Positions 1-5,022 of a stretch of DNA of 5,022 nucleotides are shown here, in pieces. The notes under the pieces are model-generated. The model was not told the DNA's origin and did not search any database. It saw only the letters and a program-made list of their open reading frames with translations. Origin of the DNA: Lachnospiraceae bacterium (GTDB taxonomy: Bacteria; Bacillota; Clostridia; Lachnospirales; Lachnospiraceae); contig JAIECC010000302.1 of NCBI GenBank assembly GCA_029068665.1, forward strand, positions 1-5,022. The letters are read 5' to 3'. Position 1 is the first letter of the stretch; every line of letters begins with the position of its first letter. Made by a program: the position numbers and the translations under genes.

Positions 1-1
1 G

Positions 2-1090
2 GATACAGAAGAGGATTCCACGAAGATGGAAAGTGATACTTCTGACATTGATGCTTTATTCCAGGAGGTATTTGGAGAAATTGATACTCCGAAAGAAGAG
101 GAAGCATCTTCCGCTGTTGAAAAGTCGGCAGAGTCAAAAAGTGATATGGATGATTTATTCTCTATGCTGGGAATAGAAGAAAACAGCAAGATGGCATCAC
201 AGCCGATACCGGAAGAGGATGAGATTCCGGATTTTGAAATCCCGCCAGAACTGGCAGATGTAGAAGAGATAAAGAAGGAGCCAAAGAAAAAGACCTTCTG
301 GGATATTCTGTTTGGTGAGGATGAGGATGATGAATTAACGCCGGAGGAAGAGGAGGCTCTTGCAAAGGCGAAGGAAGAAAAGCTTCAGGCTAAGCTGGAG
401 AAAAAGGAACAGCGGAAGGCAAAAAAGGCAGAGTCTGATGCGAAAAAGCGTTCCGATCAGGCAGATAAAACAGCCAAGGTAGCTGCAAAGAAAGCAGCAA
501 AAAAGGAAGAAGAGGAACGGTTGCTGGCAGAGGAAGGACCGGAGAAGAAGCTGAACAAGGTTCTGGTAGCCATTGTAATTCTGTTTTTCCTTGGCATAGG
601 CGGATTTGTGATTGTGGGTACTTCCGTATTTGATTATTCACTGGTCATAACAAAGGCAACCAATTATTTCGAGCGTCAGAGATATGGTCTGGCTTATCGG
701 GAGATTCTTGGAGTGGAAATAAAGGAGCGGCATCAGGATCTGGCAGATAAAATCTATACCGTCATGTATGTAGAACGTCAGTATGAAGCATATCAGAACT
801 ATGTGACTCTGAACGATCCGAAGCTGGCTCTGGATGCATTGCTGCAGGGCTTGGATAAGTACGATGAATATTATGATGATGCAGTGGCTTTGGATGTTGC
901 AGATGATCTGAATATTGCCAAAACCAAGATTCTGTCTGCACTGATAAATACGTATGGTCTGAGCGAGGACCAGGCAAAGGAAATACTGCAGCTGGATGAT
1001 ATTGCATATACCAGTCAGGTTCAAAGTCTGACTGAAGGAATGGATTTCTCTGCAAGTCAGGGAGATGCAGCAGAAGGTGTGACAGAATGA
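2..1090 (+). CDS. Single-pass membrane protein of unknown function, charged N-terminal region (5' end probably outside window)
   Basis: I do not recognise a named family. Residues below are numbered from the ATG at 26. That ATG may not be the true start: the frame stays open to the window edge with equally acidic codons (DTEEDSTK), and only a weak AGAGG lies 11 nt upstream. Residues 1-175 are very hydrophilic. An acidic part carries three short motifs, DIDALF (7-12), DMDDLF (40-45) and FWDILFG (91-97). It is followed by a Lys/Glu/Ala-rich, probably helical or coiled-coil stretch (about 105-170). One hydrophobic segment (about 178-201) follows basic residues, so the positive-inside rule puts the N-terminus in the cytoplasm and residues 203-354 outside. 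The outer part looks all-helical, with possible TPR-like spacing of aromatic and Leu residues, which is inference only. There is no signal peptidase site or catalytic motif. The stop overlaps the hisH start by 4 nt (ATGA), so co-transcription with the his genes is likely. A role in histidine synthesis is not implied. Confidence 0.8.
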   Translation, partial: DTEEDSTKMESDTSDIDALFQEVFGEIDTPKEEEASSAVEKSAESKSDMDDLFSMLGIEENSKMASQPIPEEDEIPDFEIPPELADVEEIKKEPKKKTFWDILFGEDEDDELTPEEEEALAKAKEEKLQAKLEKKEQRKAKKAESDAKKRSDQADKTAKVAAKKAAKKEEEERLLAEEGPEKKLNKVLVAIVILFFLGIGGFVIVGTSVFDYSLVITKATNYFERQRYGLAYREILGVEIKERHQDLADKIYTVMYVERQYEAYQNYVTLNDPKLALDALLQGLDKYDEYYDDAVALDVADDLNIAKTKILSALINTYGLSEDQAKEILQLDDIAYTSQVQSLTEGMDFSASQGDAAEGVTE

Positions 1091-1704
1091 TAGCAGTGAT
1101 AGATTATGATGCAGGAAATATAAAAAGTGTGGAAAAGGCAGTAAACTTCCTGGGACAGGAGGTATGCATTACCAGAGACCGGGATATTATTTTAAACAGT
1201 GACCGGGTGATTCTGCCGGGAGTGGGAAGCTTTGGGGATGCCATGCAGAAGCTTCGGGAATATCAATTGGTCAATACCATATATGATGTGGTAGATCGGG
1301 AGATTCCATTCCTTGGAATCTGTCTGGGATTGCAGCTGCTGTTTAAAACCAGTGAAGAAAGTAACGGGATATCCGGGCTTGGTATTCTGGATGGCAGGAT
1401 TACGAAGATTCCTGATGCTCCGGATTTGAAAATTCCTCATATGGGTTGGAATTCTCTGGAAGTCAAGCCGGAAACTGTATTATTTAGAGGGCTGGAACCG
1501 AATCCCTATGTGTATTTTGTACATTCTTATTATTTGCAGGCAGAGCAGGAAGCAGATGTAGCTGCTACTACTTTTTATTCTGCCAGAATCCATGCGGCAG
1601 TTGAGCATGGACATATCTTTGCCTGTCAGTTCCATCCGGAAAAAAGTGGTTCTACAGGACTTCAGATATTAAAGAATTTTATTCAGATGGGGGAGGCGGA
1701 GTAA
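1087..1704 (+). CDS. hisH: Imidazole glycerol phosphate synthase, glutamine amidotransferase subunit HisH
   Basis: HisH is a class I (triad) glutaminase. It hydrolyses glutamine and passes ammonia through the HisF barrel, in the fifth step of histidine synthesis in the cytoplasm. The 205-residue length is normal for the family. Visible landmarks are the N-terminal IDYDAGN (5-11), the oxyanion-strand motif PGVGSFG (44-50), the nucleophile elbow GICLGLQ with Cys79, and the other triad members His183 and Glu185 in QFHPEKSG (181-188). The H-G-W-N segment near 118-122 is also typical. The ATG at 1087 is supported by an SD-like AGAAGGTG (1072-1079) 7 nt upstream and by the 4-nt overlap with the preceding gene, which suggests translational coupling. 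The stop codon directly abuts the hisF start. No key residue is missing. Confusion with TrpG/PabA or PurQ is unlikely given the HisH-type motifs and the hisF neighbour. Confidence 0.97.
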   Translation: MIAVIDYDAGNIKSVEKAVNFLGQEVCITRDRDIILNSDRVILPGVGSFGDAMQKLREYQLVNTIYDVVDREIPFLGICLGLQLLFKTSEESNGISGLGILDGRITKIPDAPDLKIPHMGWNSLEVKPETVLFRGLEPNPYVYFVHSYYLQAEQEADVAATTFYSARIHAAVEHGHIFACQFHPEKSGSTGLQILKNFIQMGEAE

Positions 1705-2472
1705 ATGCATACAAAGAGAATTATTCCTTGTCTGGATGTGAACAAAGGACGGGTAGTAAAAGGGGTAAACTTTGTGAATCTTCAGGATGCGGGAGATCCG
1801 GTGGAAATAGCAGCAGCCTATGACCGGGCAGGTGCGGATGAACTGGTATTTCTGGATATTACAGCTTCTTCCGATGCCAGAAGTATTGTAGTGGATATGG
1901 TACGGAGAGTGGCAGAGACCGTATTTATTCCATTTACTGTAGGCGGCGGTATCCGTACCGTGGAGGACTTTCGGGCGATTCTTCGGGAAGGGGCCGATAA
2001 AGTATCCATCAATTCTTCTGCAATCGATCATCCACAGCTGATTTCGGATGCAGCAGATAAATTTGGCAGTCAGTGTGTGGTAGTGGCAATTGATGCCAGA
2101 CGGCGGGAAGACGGTTCCGGCTGGAACATTTTCAAAAACGGCGGACGTGTTGATGTTGGCAGAGATGCAGTGGAGTGGGCAATCCAGGCAGAGAAGCTGG
2201 GTGCCGGTGAAATTCTCCTGACCAGTATGGACTGTGATGGTACAAAGGCCGGATATGATATTGAATTAACAAGATTGATTTCGGAGCAGGTGAAGATTCC
2301 GGTTATTGCATCCGGCGGGGCAGGAACCAAAGAACATTTTTATGAAGCCTTAACAAAAGGAAAGGCAGATGCCGCCCTGGCAGCATCCTTGTTTCATTAT
2401 AAGGAATTAGAGATTATGGATCTGAAGCAGTATCTGCAGGAGCAGGGCTTATCTGTCCGTATATCCCTTTGA
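1705..2472 (+). CDS. hisF: Imidazole glycerol phosphate synthase, cyclase subunit HisF
   Basis: HisF is the (beta/alpha)8-barrel synthase subunit. With ammonia from HisH it converts PRFAR to imidazole glycerol phosphate and AICAR. The 255-residue length is typical. The two catalytic aspartates fall at the canonical positions, Asp11 (CLDVNKGR, 9-16) and Asp130 (VVAIDAR). Lys19, Asp51 and the D-C-D-G-T loop (176-180) are also present. The two phosphate-binding loops are GGGIRT (80-85) and SGGAGT (203-208). From recalled Thermotoga HisF numbering, the ammonia-gate residues correspond to Arg5, Glu46, Lys99 and Glu169, the last after a 2-residue insertion. The start directly follows the hisH TAA with no gap, and GGAGG (1692-1696) lies 8 nt upstream inside hisH. 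The related isomerase gene hisA is not between hisH and hisF, as it is in many bacteria. HisA itself is excluded by the HisF-type N-terminus and catalytic loops. Confidence 0.97.
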   Translation: MHTKRIIPCLDVNKGRVVKGVNFVNLQDAGDPVEIAAAYDRAGADELVFLDITASSDARSIVVDMVRRVAETVFIPFTVGGGIRTVEDFRAILREGADKVSINSSAIDHPQLISDAADKFGSQCVVVAIDARRREDGSGWNIFKNGGRVDVGRDAVEWAIQAEKLGAGEILLTSMDCDGTKAGYDIELTRLISEQVKIPVIASGGAGTKEHFYEALTKGKADAALAASLFHYKELEIMDLKQYLQEQGLSVRISL

Positions 2473-2492
2473 AAAGGAAGAAGGATTAACAA

Positions 2493-2930
2493 ATGAATGA
2501 AGTTGAATTGAAATACAATGAACTGGATGTGGATACTTATCTGGCACTTCGCAGTCAGGTACAGTGGAAACTTCTTCGTAAGGAACAGGCGGAAGCCGCT
2601 TTGAAAAACAGTTTGTTTATTGTAACGGCTTACCTGGACCACGCTTGTGTAGGTATGGGACGTCTGGTTGGAGACGGAGCAGTAATCTGCTATGTACAGG
2701 ACTTGATTGTACTGCCTCAGGCCCAGGGAAAAGGGATTGGTTCAAAAGTACTGACTGCATTAAAACAAAAGGCAGAAGAATTTCGAATGGAGAACACGGA
2801 AATGATGCTTTGCCTGATGTGTGCCAAAGGTCGTGAAGTCTTTTATGAATCCCATGGTTTTTTGGCAAGACCAACGGCTCAGCTGGGACCGGGAATGATT
2901 CAGTATTTAAGGACACCCCTTGACAAATAA
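2493..2930 (+). CDS. GNAT-family N-acetyltransferase, substrate unknown
   Basis: This is a 145-residue single-domain acyl-CoA-dependent acetyltransferase, probably cytoplasmic. The acetyl-CoA pyrophosphate-binding loop is QGKGIG (78-83), preceded by the usual beta-4 strand (YVQDLIVLP, 67-75). The C-terminal FYESHGF (117-123) is the typical alpha-4/beta-6 element of GNAT proteins. The ending RPTAQLGPGM (126-135) resembles the RPN...GAGM signature I recall from a common uncharacterised GNAT subgroup in Firmicutes. The start at 2493 is backed by AAGGA (2481-2485) 7 nt upstream. An alternative ATG at 2497 is out of frame. It sits 20 nt after hisF and is likely read in the same transcript. The substrate (small amine, amino acid, antibiotic or protein) cannot be told from sequence, and the his neighbourhood does not settle it. 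The last codons double as the -35 element of the promoter facing trpE. Confidence 0.93.
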   Translation: MNEVELKYNELDVDTYLALRSQVQWKLLRKEQAEAALKNSLFIVTAYLDHACVGMGRLVGDGAVICYVQDLIVLPQAQGKGIGSKVLTALKQKAEEFRMENTEMMLCLMCAKGREVFYESHGFLARPTAQLGPGMIQYLRTPLDK

Positions 2931-2947
2931 TGGATGCTTAGTATAAT
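2920..2947 (+). promoter_or_regulatory. Consensus sigma-A promoter for the trp operon leader
   Basis: TTGACA (2920-2925) and TATAAT (2942-2947) both match the housekeeping consensus exactly, with a 16-nt spacer that is mostly A/T. The -35 hexamer lies inside the last GNAT codons and the spacer contains that gene's TAA stop. Transcription should begin about 2953-2956. There is no extended -10 TG. The next + strand gene is trpE at 3113, so this is the best candidate trp promoter. It would give a leader of about 158 nt. Function is inferred from sequence only. Confidence 0.85.
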
Positions 2948-2954
2948 AAATCTG

Positions 2955-2984
2955 ATGAAGAGGATTCGTCCGTGGCAATCATAG
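2955..2984 (+). CDS. Possible trp leader peptide (9 codons, one Trp)
   Basis: An ATG at 2955 opens a 9-codon frame, MKRIRPWQS, that stops at TAG 2982-2984. Codon 7 is TGG (2973-2975). The ATG lies 7 nt after the -10 hexamer, about where transcription should begin, so a transcript starting there would be leaderless. No SD is possible within such a short 5' end. The Trp codon and the stop both lie in the 5' arm of the terminator hairpin at 2968-3007. A ribosome stalled at TGG would cover that arm and could prevent termination. A single Trp codon is weak evidence, because known trp leaders usually carry two or more, so this remains a hypothesis. Confidence 0.3.
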   Translation: MKRIRPWQS

Positions 2985-3012
2985 TAATCATTATGAATGT
3001 CAGGGACTTTTT
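2968..3012 (+). terminator. Intrinsic terminator in the trp leader, probable attenuator
   Basis: Arms 2968-2985 and 2990-3007 pair around the 4-nt loop AATC. The order is 4 bp (GTCC/GGAC), a G-G mismatch, 5 bp, an A-A mismatch, then 7 bp. That makes 16 pairs, two of them G-U. Five T residues (3008-3012) follow directly. This is a standard rho-independent layout, although the upper stem is A/T-rich. It lies downstream of the consensus promoter and upstream of trpE. It would therefore end trp transcripts at about 55-60 nt unless antiterminated, and would also stop readthrough from the his-GNAT unit. Either role fits the sequence. Confidence 0.75.
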
Positions 3013-3020
3013 GTGATTTG

Positions 3021-3070
3021 CGGCCCGCCGGACAGGCGTGTCGGACTTGTTTATACCTGTTTCCGGGTAT
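3021..3070 (+). other. Structured trp 5' leader with competing hairpins
   Basis: Between the terminator and the trpE ribosome site are two local hairpins. The first pairs 3021-3029 with 3035-3043, giving 8 bp with one C-T mismatch and the loop GGACA. It is followed by a broken U run (TTGTTTAT). The second pairs 3053-3058 with 3065-3070 (ATACCT/GGGTAT). A longer-range alternative would disrupt both. CCGGACAGG (3028-3036) is complementary to 3056-3066 except for a 2-nt TT bulge, giving 9 bp. The first hairpin could be a weak second terminator. This stretch is more G/C-rich than its surroundings, and I recognise no known riboswitch class in it. Confidence 0.45.
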
Positions 3071-3112
3071 GGATGAATCAACAACAGAGATTCAGAATGG
3101 AAGGAGATTACG

Positions 3113-4594
3113 ATGAGGAACCAGATAACATTGGAAGAGGCAAAGGAACTGGCAAGGAAGGGAGACTATAAGGTAATTCCCATTAGTAGAGAGATTTATT
3201 CCGATATGCGGACCCCCATTGAGGTGCTTCGTATCCTTCAGAATGTCAGCAACCATTGTTATATTCTGGAAAGCATTGAAGATACGCAGAAATGGGGACG
3301 GTATACCTTTCTTGGCTATCATCCAACCTTGGAAATCACCTGCCTGAATGGAGTTGTAACCGTAAGAAATGAATCCGGAGTAAAGGAAAGCTTTGAAACA
3401 AAGCATCCGGGTACCTGTCTAAAGCAAATTCTTGCTGATTATAAGAGTCCCAAGCTGGAAACTCTGCCTCCCTTTACCGGTGGTCTGGTAGGGTATTTTT
3501 CCTATGATTATATCAAATACAGTGAGCCGGTTCTAAAGCTGGATGCAGAGGATCAGGAGCACTTTAATGATGCAGATTTAATGTTGTTTGATAAGGTAAT
3601 CTGTTTTGACCATTTCCGTCAGAAGATTATTTTTATTGTAAATGCATCCACAGAACACTTAGACACATCTTATCCTAAAGCCTTAGAGGATTTGGAGGAA
3701 ATGTGCCGTCTGGTTCAGACCGGTGTACCAAAGGCTCCGGAGCCGGGCCGGTTAAAATCAGAAATTCGGCCTTTGTTTCAAAAGCAGGAATTCTGTGACA
3801 TGGTAACGAAAGCAAAGCACTATATTAAAGAAGGAGATATTTTTCAGGTAGTCTTATCCAACCGGCTCGAAGCGGATTTTGAAGGGAGTCTGCTGGATAC
3901 CTATCGGGTGCTCCGTACTCTGAATCCTTCTCCTTATATGTTTTACTTTTCCAGTGATTCCTTAGAAATCGCCGGAGCATCACCGGAGACTCTGGTAAAG
4001 CTGGAGGATGGGGTACTGCATACGTTTCCACTGGCAGGAACCCGGCCAAGAGGCAAGACGGCAGAGGAAGACTTGCGGCTGGAGCAGGAGCTGCTGGCAG
4101 ATGAAAAAGAATGCTCGGAGCATAATATGCTGGTGGACTTAGGACGGAATGATATCGGAAAAATCAGTCGATTTGGCACGGTAGAAGTAGAAAAATACAT
4201 GTCTGTTGAACGATATTCCCATGTCATGCATATTGGGTCCACGGTTCGTGGAATGATAAGAGAAGATAAAACAGCTCTGGATGCAGTGGATGCAGTGCTT
4301 CCGGCAGGCACCTTATCCGGTGCACCTAAAATCCGGGCCTGTGAAATCATCAATGAGTTAGAAAATAATAAACGGGGAATCTATGGTGGTGCCATTGGTT
4401 ATCTGGATTTTACCGGCAATCTGGATACCTGTATTTCCATTCGGCTTGCCTTTAAGAAAAATGGAAAGGTATTTGTCCGAAGCGGAGCAGGAATTGTGGC
4501 AGACAGTGTACCGGAAACGGAATATCAGGAATGCATCAACAAGGCAAAGGCTGTCATGGAGGCATTGACAGAAGCACAGGGAGGGATTGACTGA
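3113..4594 (+). CDS. trpE: Anthranilate synthase component I (TrpE)
   Basis: TrpE converts chorismate and ammonia (from TrpG) to anthranilate and pyruvate, the first committed step of tryptophan synthesis. The 493-residue length is usual. The N-terminal domain carries the ILES motif (51-54), equivalent to the LLES element of the tryptophan feedback site. NPSPYM (271-276), the other half of that site, is also intact, so end-product inhibition is expected. The chorismate-binding domain (about 225-485) shows PLAGTRPRG (306-314), ECSEHNMLVDLGRND (333-347), MHIGSTVRG (372-380) with the likely catalytic His373, PAGTLSGAPK (397-406) and GAGIVADSVPETEYQE (458-473), which includes Mg-binding acidic residues. 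Ala308 in the LAGT motif, where PabB proteins have Lys, argues for TrpE over aminodeoxychorismate synthase. The start is supported by GGAAGGAG (3099-3106), 6 nt before the ATG. The TGA stop overlaps the trpG ATG by 1 nt. Expression probably depends on the promoter and attenuator upstream. Confidence 0.97.
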   Translation: MRNQITLEEAKELARKGDYKVIPISREIYSDMRTPIEVLRILQNVSNHCYILESIEDTQKWGRYTFLGYHPTLEITCLNGVVTVRNESGVKESFETKHPGTCLKQILADYKSPKLETLPPFTGGLVGYFSYDYIKYSEPVLKLDAEDQEHFNDADLMLFDKVICFDHFRQKIIFIVNASTEHLDTSYPKALEDLEEMCRLVQTGVPKAPEPGRLKSEIRPLFQKQEFCDMVTKAKHYIKEGDIFQVVLSNRLEADFEGSLLDTYRVLRTLNPSPYMFYFSSDSLEIAGASPETLVKLEDGVLHTFPLAGTRPRGKTAEEDLRLEQELLADEKECSEHNMLVDLGRNDIGKISRFGTVEVEKYMSVERYSHVMHIGSTVRGMIREDKTALDAVDAVLPAGTLSGAPKIRACEIINELENNKRGIYGGAIGYLDFTGNLDTCISIRLAFKKNGKVFVRSGAGIVADSVPETEYQECINKAKAVMEALTEAQGGID

Positions 4595-5022
4595 TGATTT
4601 TACTAATTGATAACTATGACAGCTTTTCTTACAATTTATATCAGTTGATTGGCTCCATACGCCAGGATATTCAGGTGATTCGGAATGATGAATGGACCAT
4701 AGAGCAAATCCGGAATGTTCATCCCGATGCCATTATTCTTTCGCCGGGACCGGGAAAGCCTTCGGATGCAGGAATCTGCATACAGACAGTAAAGGAGCTG
4801 GGGAGTGAAATCCCGATTTTAGGAGTCTGTCTGGGACACCAGTCCATTTGTGAGGCCTTTGGGGCTACGGTTTCTTATGCAGGACAATTAATGCACGGAA
4901 AGATGTCCCGGGTTCGGATTGATACAAAATCCCCTCTGTTTCGAGGACTTCCGGAAGAAATCGAGGCGGCACGTTATCATTCTCTTGCAGTGGTGCCGGA
5001 CACCCTTCCGGAGTCTCTGGAG
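4594..5022 (+). CDS. trpG: Anthranilate synthase component II, glutamine amidotransferase (TrpG), 3' end outside window
   Basis: This frame is open from 4594 to the window edge (143 codons, no stop). It is a class I glutaminase that supplies ammonia to TrpE. Visible motifs are the start MILLIDNYDSFSYNL, the oxyanion loop SPGPGKP (50-56), the nucleophile elbow GVCLGHQ (77-83) with Cys79, the HGK segment (101-103) and RYHSL (127-131). The His-Glu part of the triad, usually in an FHPES motif near residue 170, lies beyond the window. A normal TrpG is about 190 residues, so roughly 50 more are expected, unless the gene continues into a TrpG-TrpD fusion. The start overlaps the trpE stop (TGATG), with GGGAGGG (4579-4585) 8 nt upstream, which suggests translational coupling and balanced subunit synthesis. 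The closely similar PabA is the main alternative. The trpE neighbour favours TrpG, though such subunits can serve both enzymes. Confidence 0.95.
   Translation, partial: MILLIDNYDSFSYNLYQLIGSIRQDIQVIRNDEWTIEQIRNVHPDAIILSPGPGKPSDAGICIQTVKELGSEIPILGVCLGHQSICEAFGATVSYAGQLMHGKMSRVRIDTKSPLFRGLPEEIEAARYHSLAVVPDTLPESLE

Noticed and set aside
638..1024. A 128-codon - strand frame opposite the membrane-protein gene.
   Set aside because: It is antisense to a long + strand gene that is coupled to hisH. The hydrophobic Ile/Cys-rich product is what the complement of Asp/Lys/Glu-rich codons gives.
2645..2836. A 63-codon + strand frame inside the GNAT gene, and a similar 61-codon one at 4383-4568 inside trpE.
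   Set aside because: Both lie in alternative frames wholly within genes whose conserved motifs are read in the main frame, and neither has a recognisable product.
3029..3057. A second possible promoter closer to trpE (CGGACA, 17-nt spacer, TATACC).
   Set aside because: Both hexamers match consensus poorly and lie in the hairpin region. The exact-consensus promoter at 2920-2947 is far stronger, though start-site mapping could revive this one.
2950..3112. T-box, TRAP-site or known riboswitch in the trpE leader.
   Set aside because: I found no T-box core sequence, no specifier-like stem layout and no series of spaced GAG/TAG triplets. The leader is also short for a T-box.
2997..3116. A 39-codon + strand frame in the trp leader that ends by overlapping the trpE start (ATGA).
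   Set aside because: It has no ribosome site, its ATG lies within the 3' arm of the terminator, and its product (Cys/Arg-rich, reading through the trpE SD) looks like translated noncoding sequence. The overlap is probably chance.
3943..4353. A 136-codon frame on the - strand inside trpE.
   Set aside because: It is antisense to the conserved catalytic region of trpE, is Ser/Pro-rich, resembles no family I know, and is best explained as a shadow of coding sequence.

Overview
The window looks like a moderate-GC Gram-positive chromosome, most likely a Clostridia member close to Lachnospiraceae. The signs are strong purine-rich Shine-Dalgarno (SD) sites before almost every start, a consensus sigma-A promoter, an intrinsic terminator with a U tract, tightly packed genes, and the overall look of the protein sequences. 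This placement is inferred from style; no marker gene is present. All supported genes lie on the + strand.

Region 1 (1-2930) is the tail of a histidine-linked transcription unit. It begins inside a gene for a single-pass membrane protein of unknown function, with a long charged cytoplasmic part and a helical extracytoplasmic part. That gene overlaps hisH by 4 nt. hisH abuts hisF with no intervening base. A GNAT-family N-acetyltransferase gene follows 20 nt later. HisH and HisF form the two-subunit imidazole glycerol phosphate synthase. HisH releases ammonia from glutamine, and HisF uses it to make IGP and AICAR, which links histidine and purine synthesis.

Region 2 (2920-3112) is a regulatory junction and the most interesting part of the window. 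A sigma-A promoter that matches consensus in both hexamers straddles the GNAT stop codon. A long imperfect hairpin followed by five T residues lies immediately downstream, about 100 nt before trpE. This has the layout of a transcription attenuator. A possible 9-codon leader ORF with one Trp codon begins about where transcription should start and runs into the 5' arm of the terminator. Further downstream are two small hairpins and a competing long-range pairing. I see no T-box signature.

Region 3 (3113-5022) starts the tryptophan operon. A complete trpE (anthranilate synthase component I, with an intact feedback-site signature) overlaps trpG by 1 nt. trpG (the glutamine amidotransferase component) runs off the window's end. 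TrpE and TrpG form anthranilate synthase, the first committed step from chorismate to tryptophan.

I did not find a mobile element, CRISPR array, tRNA or rRNA. The genes belong to well-known families. The possible novelty is in the compact trp leader and in the unidentified membrane protein linked to the his genes.
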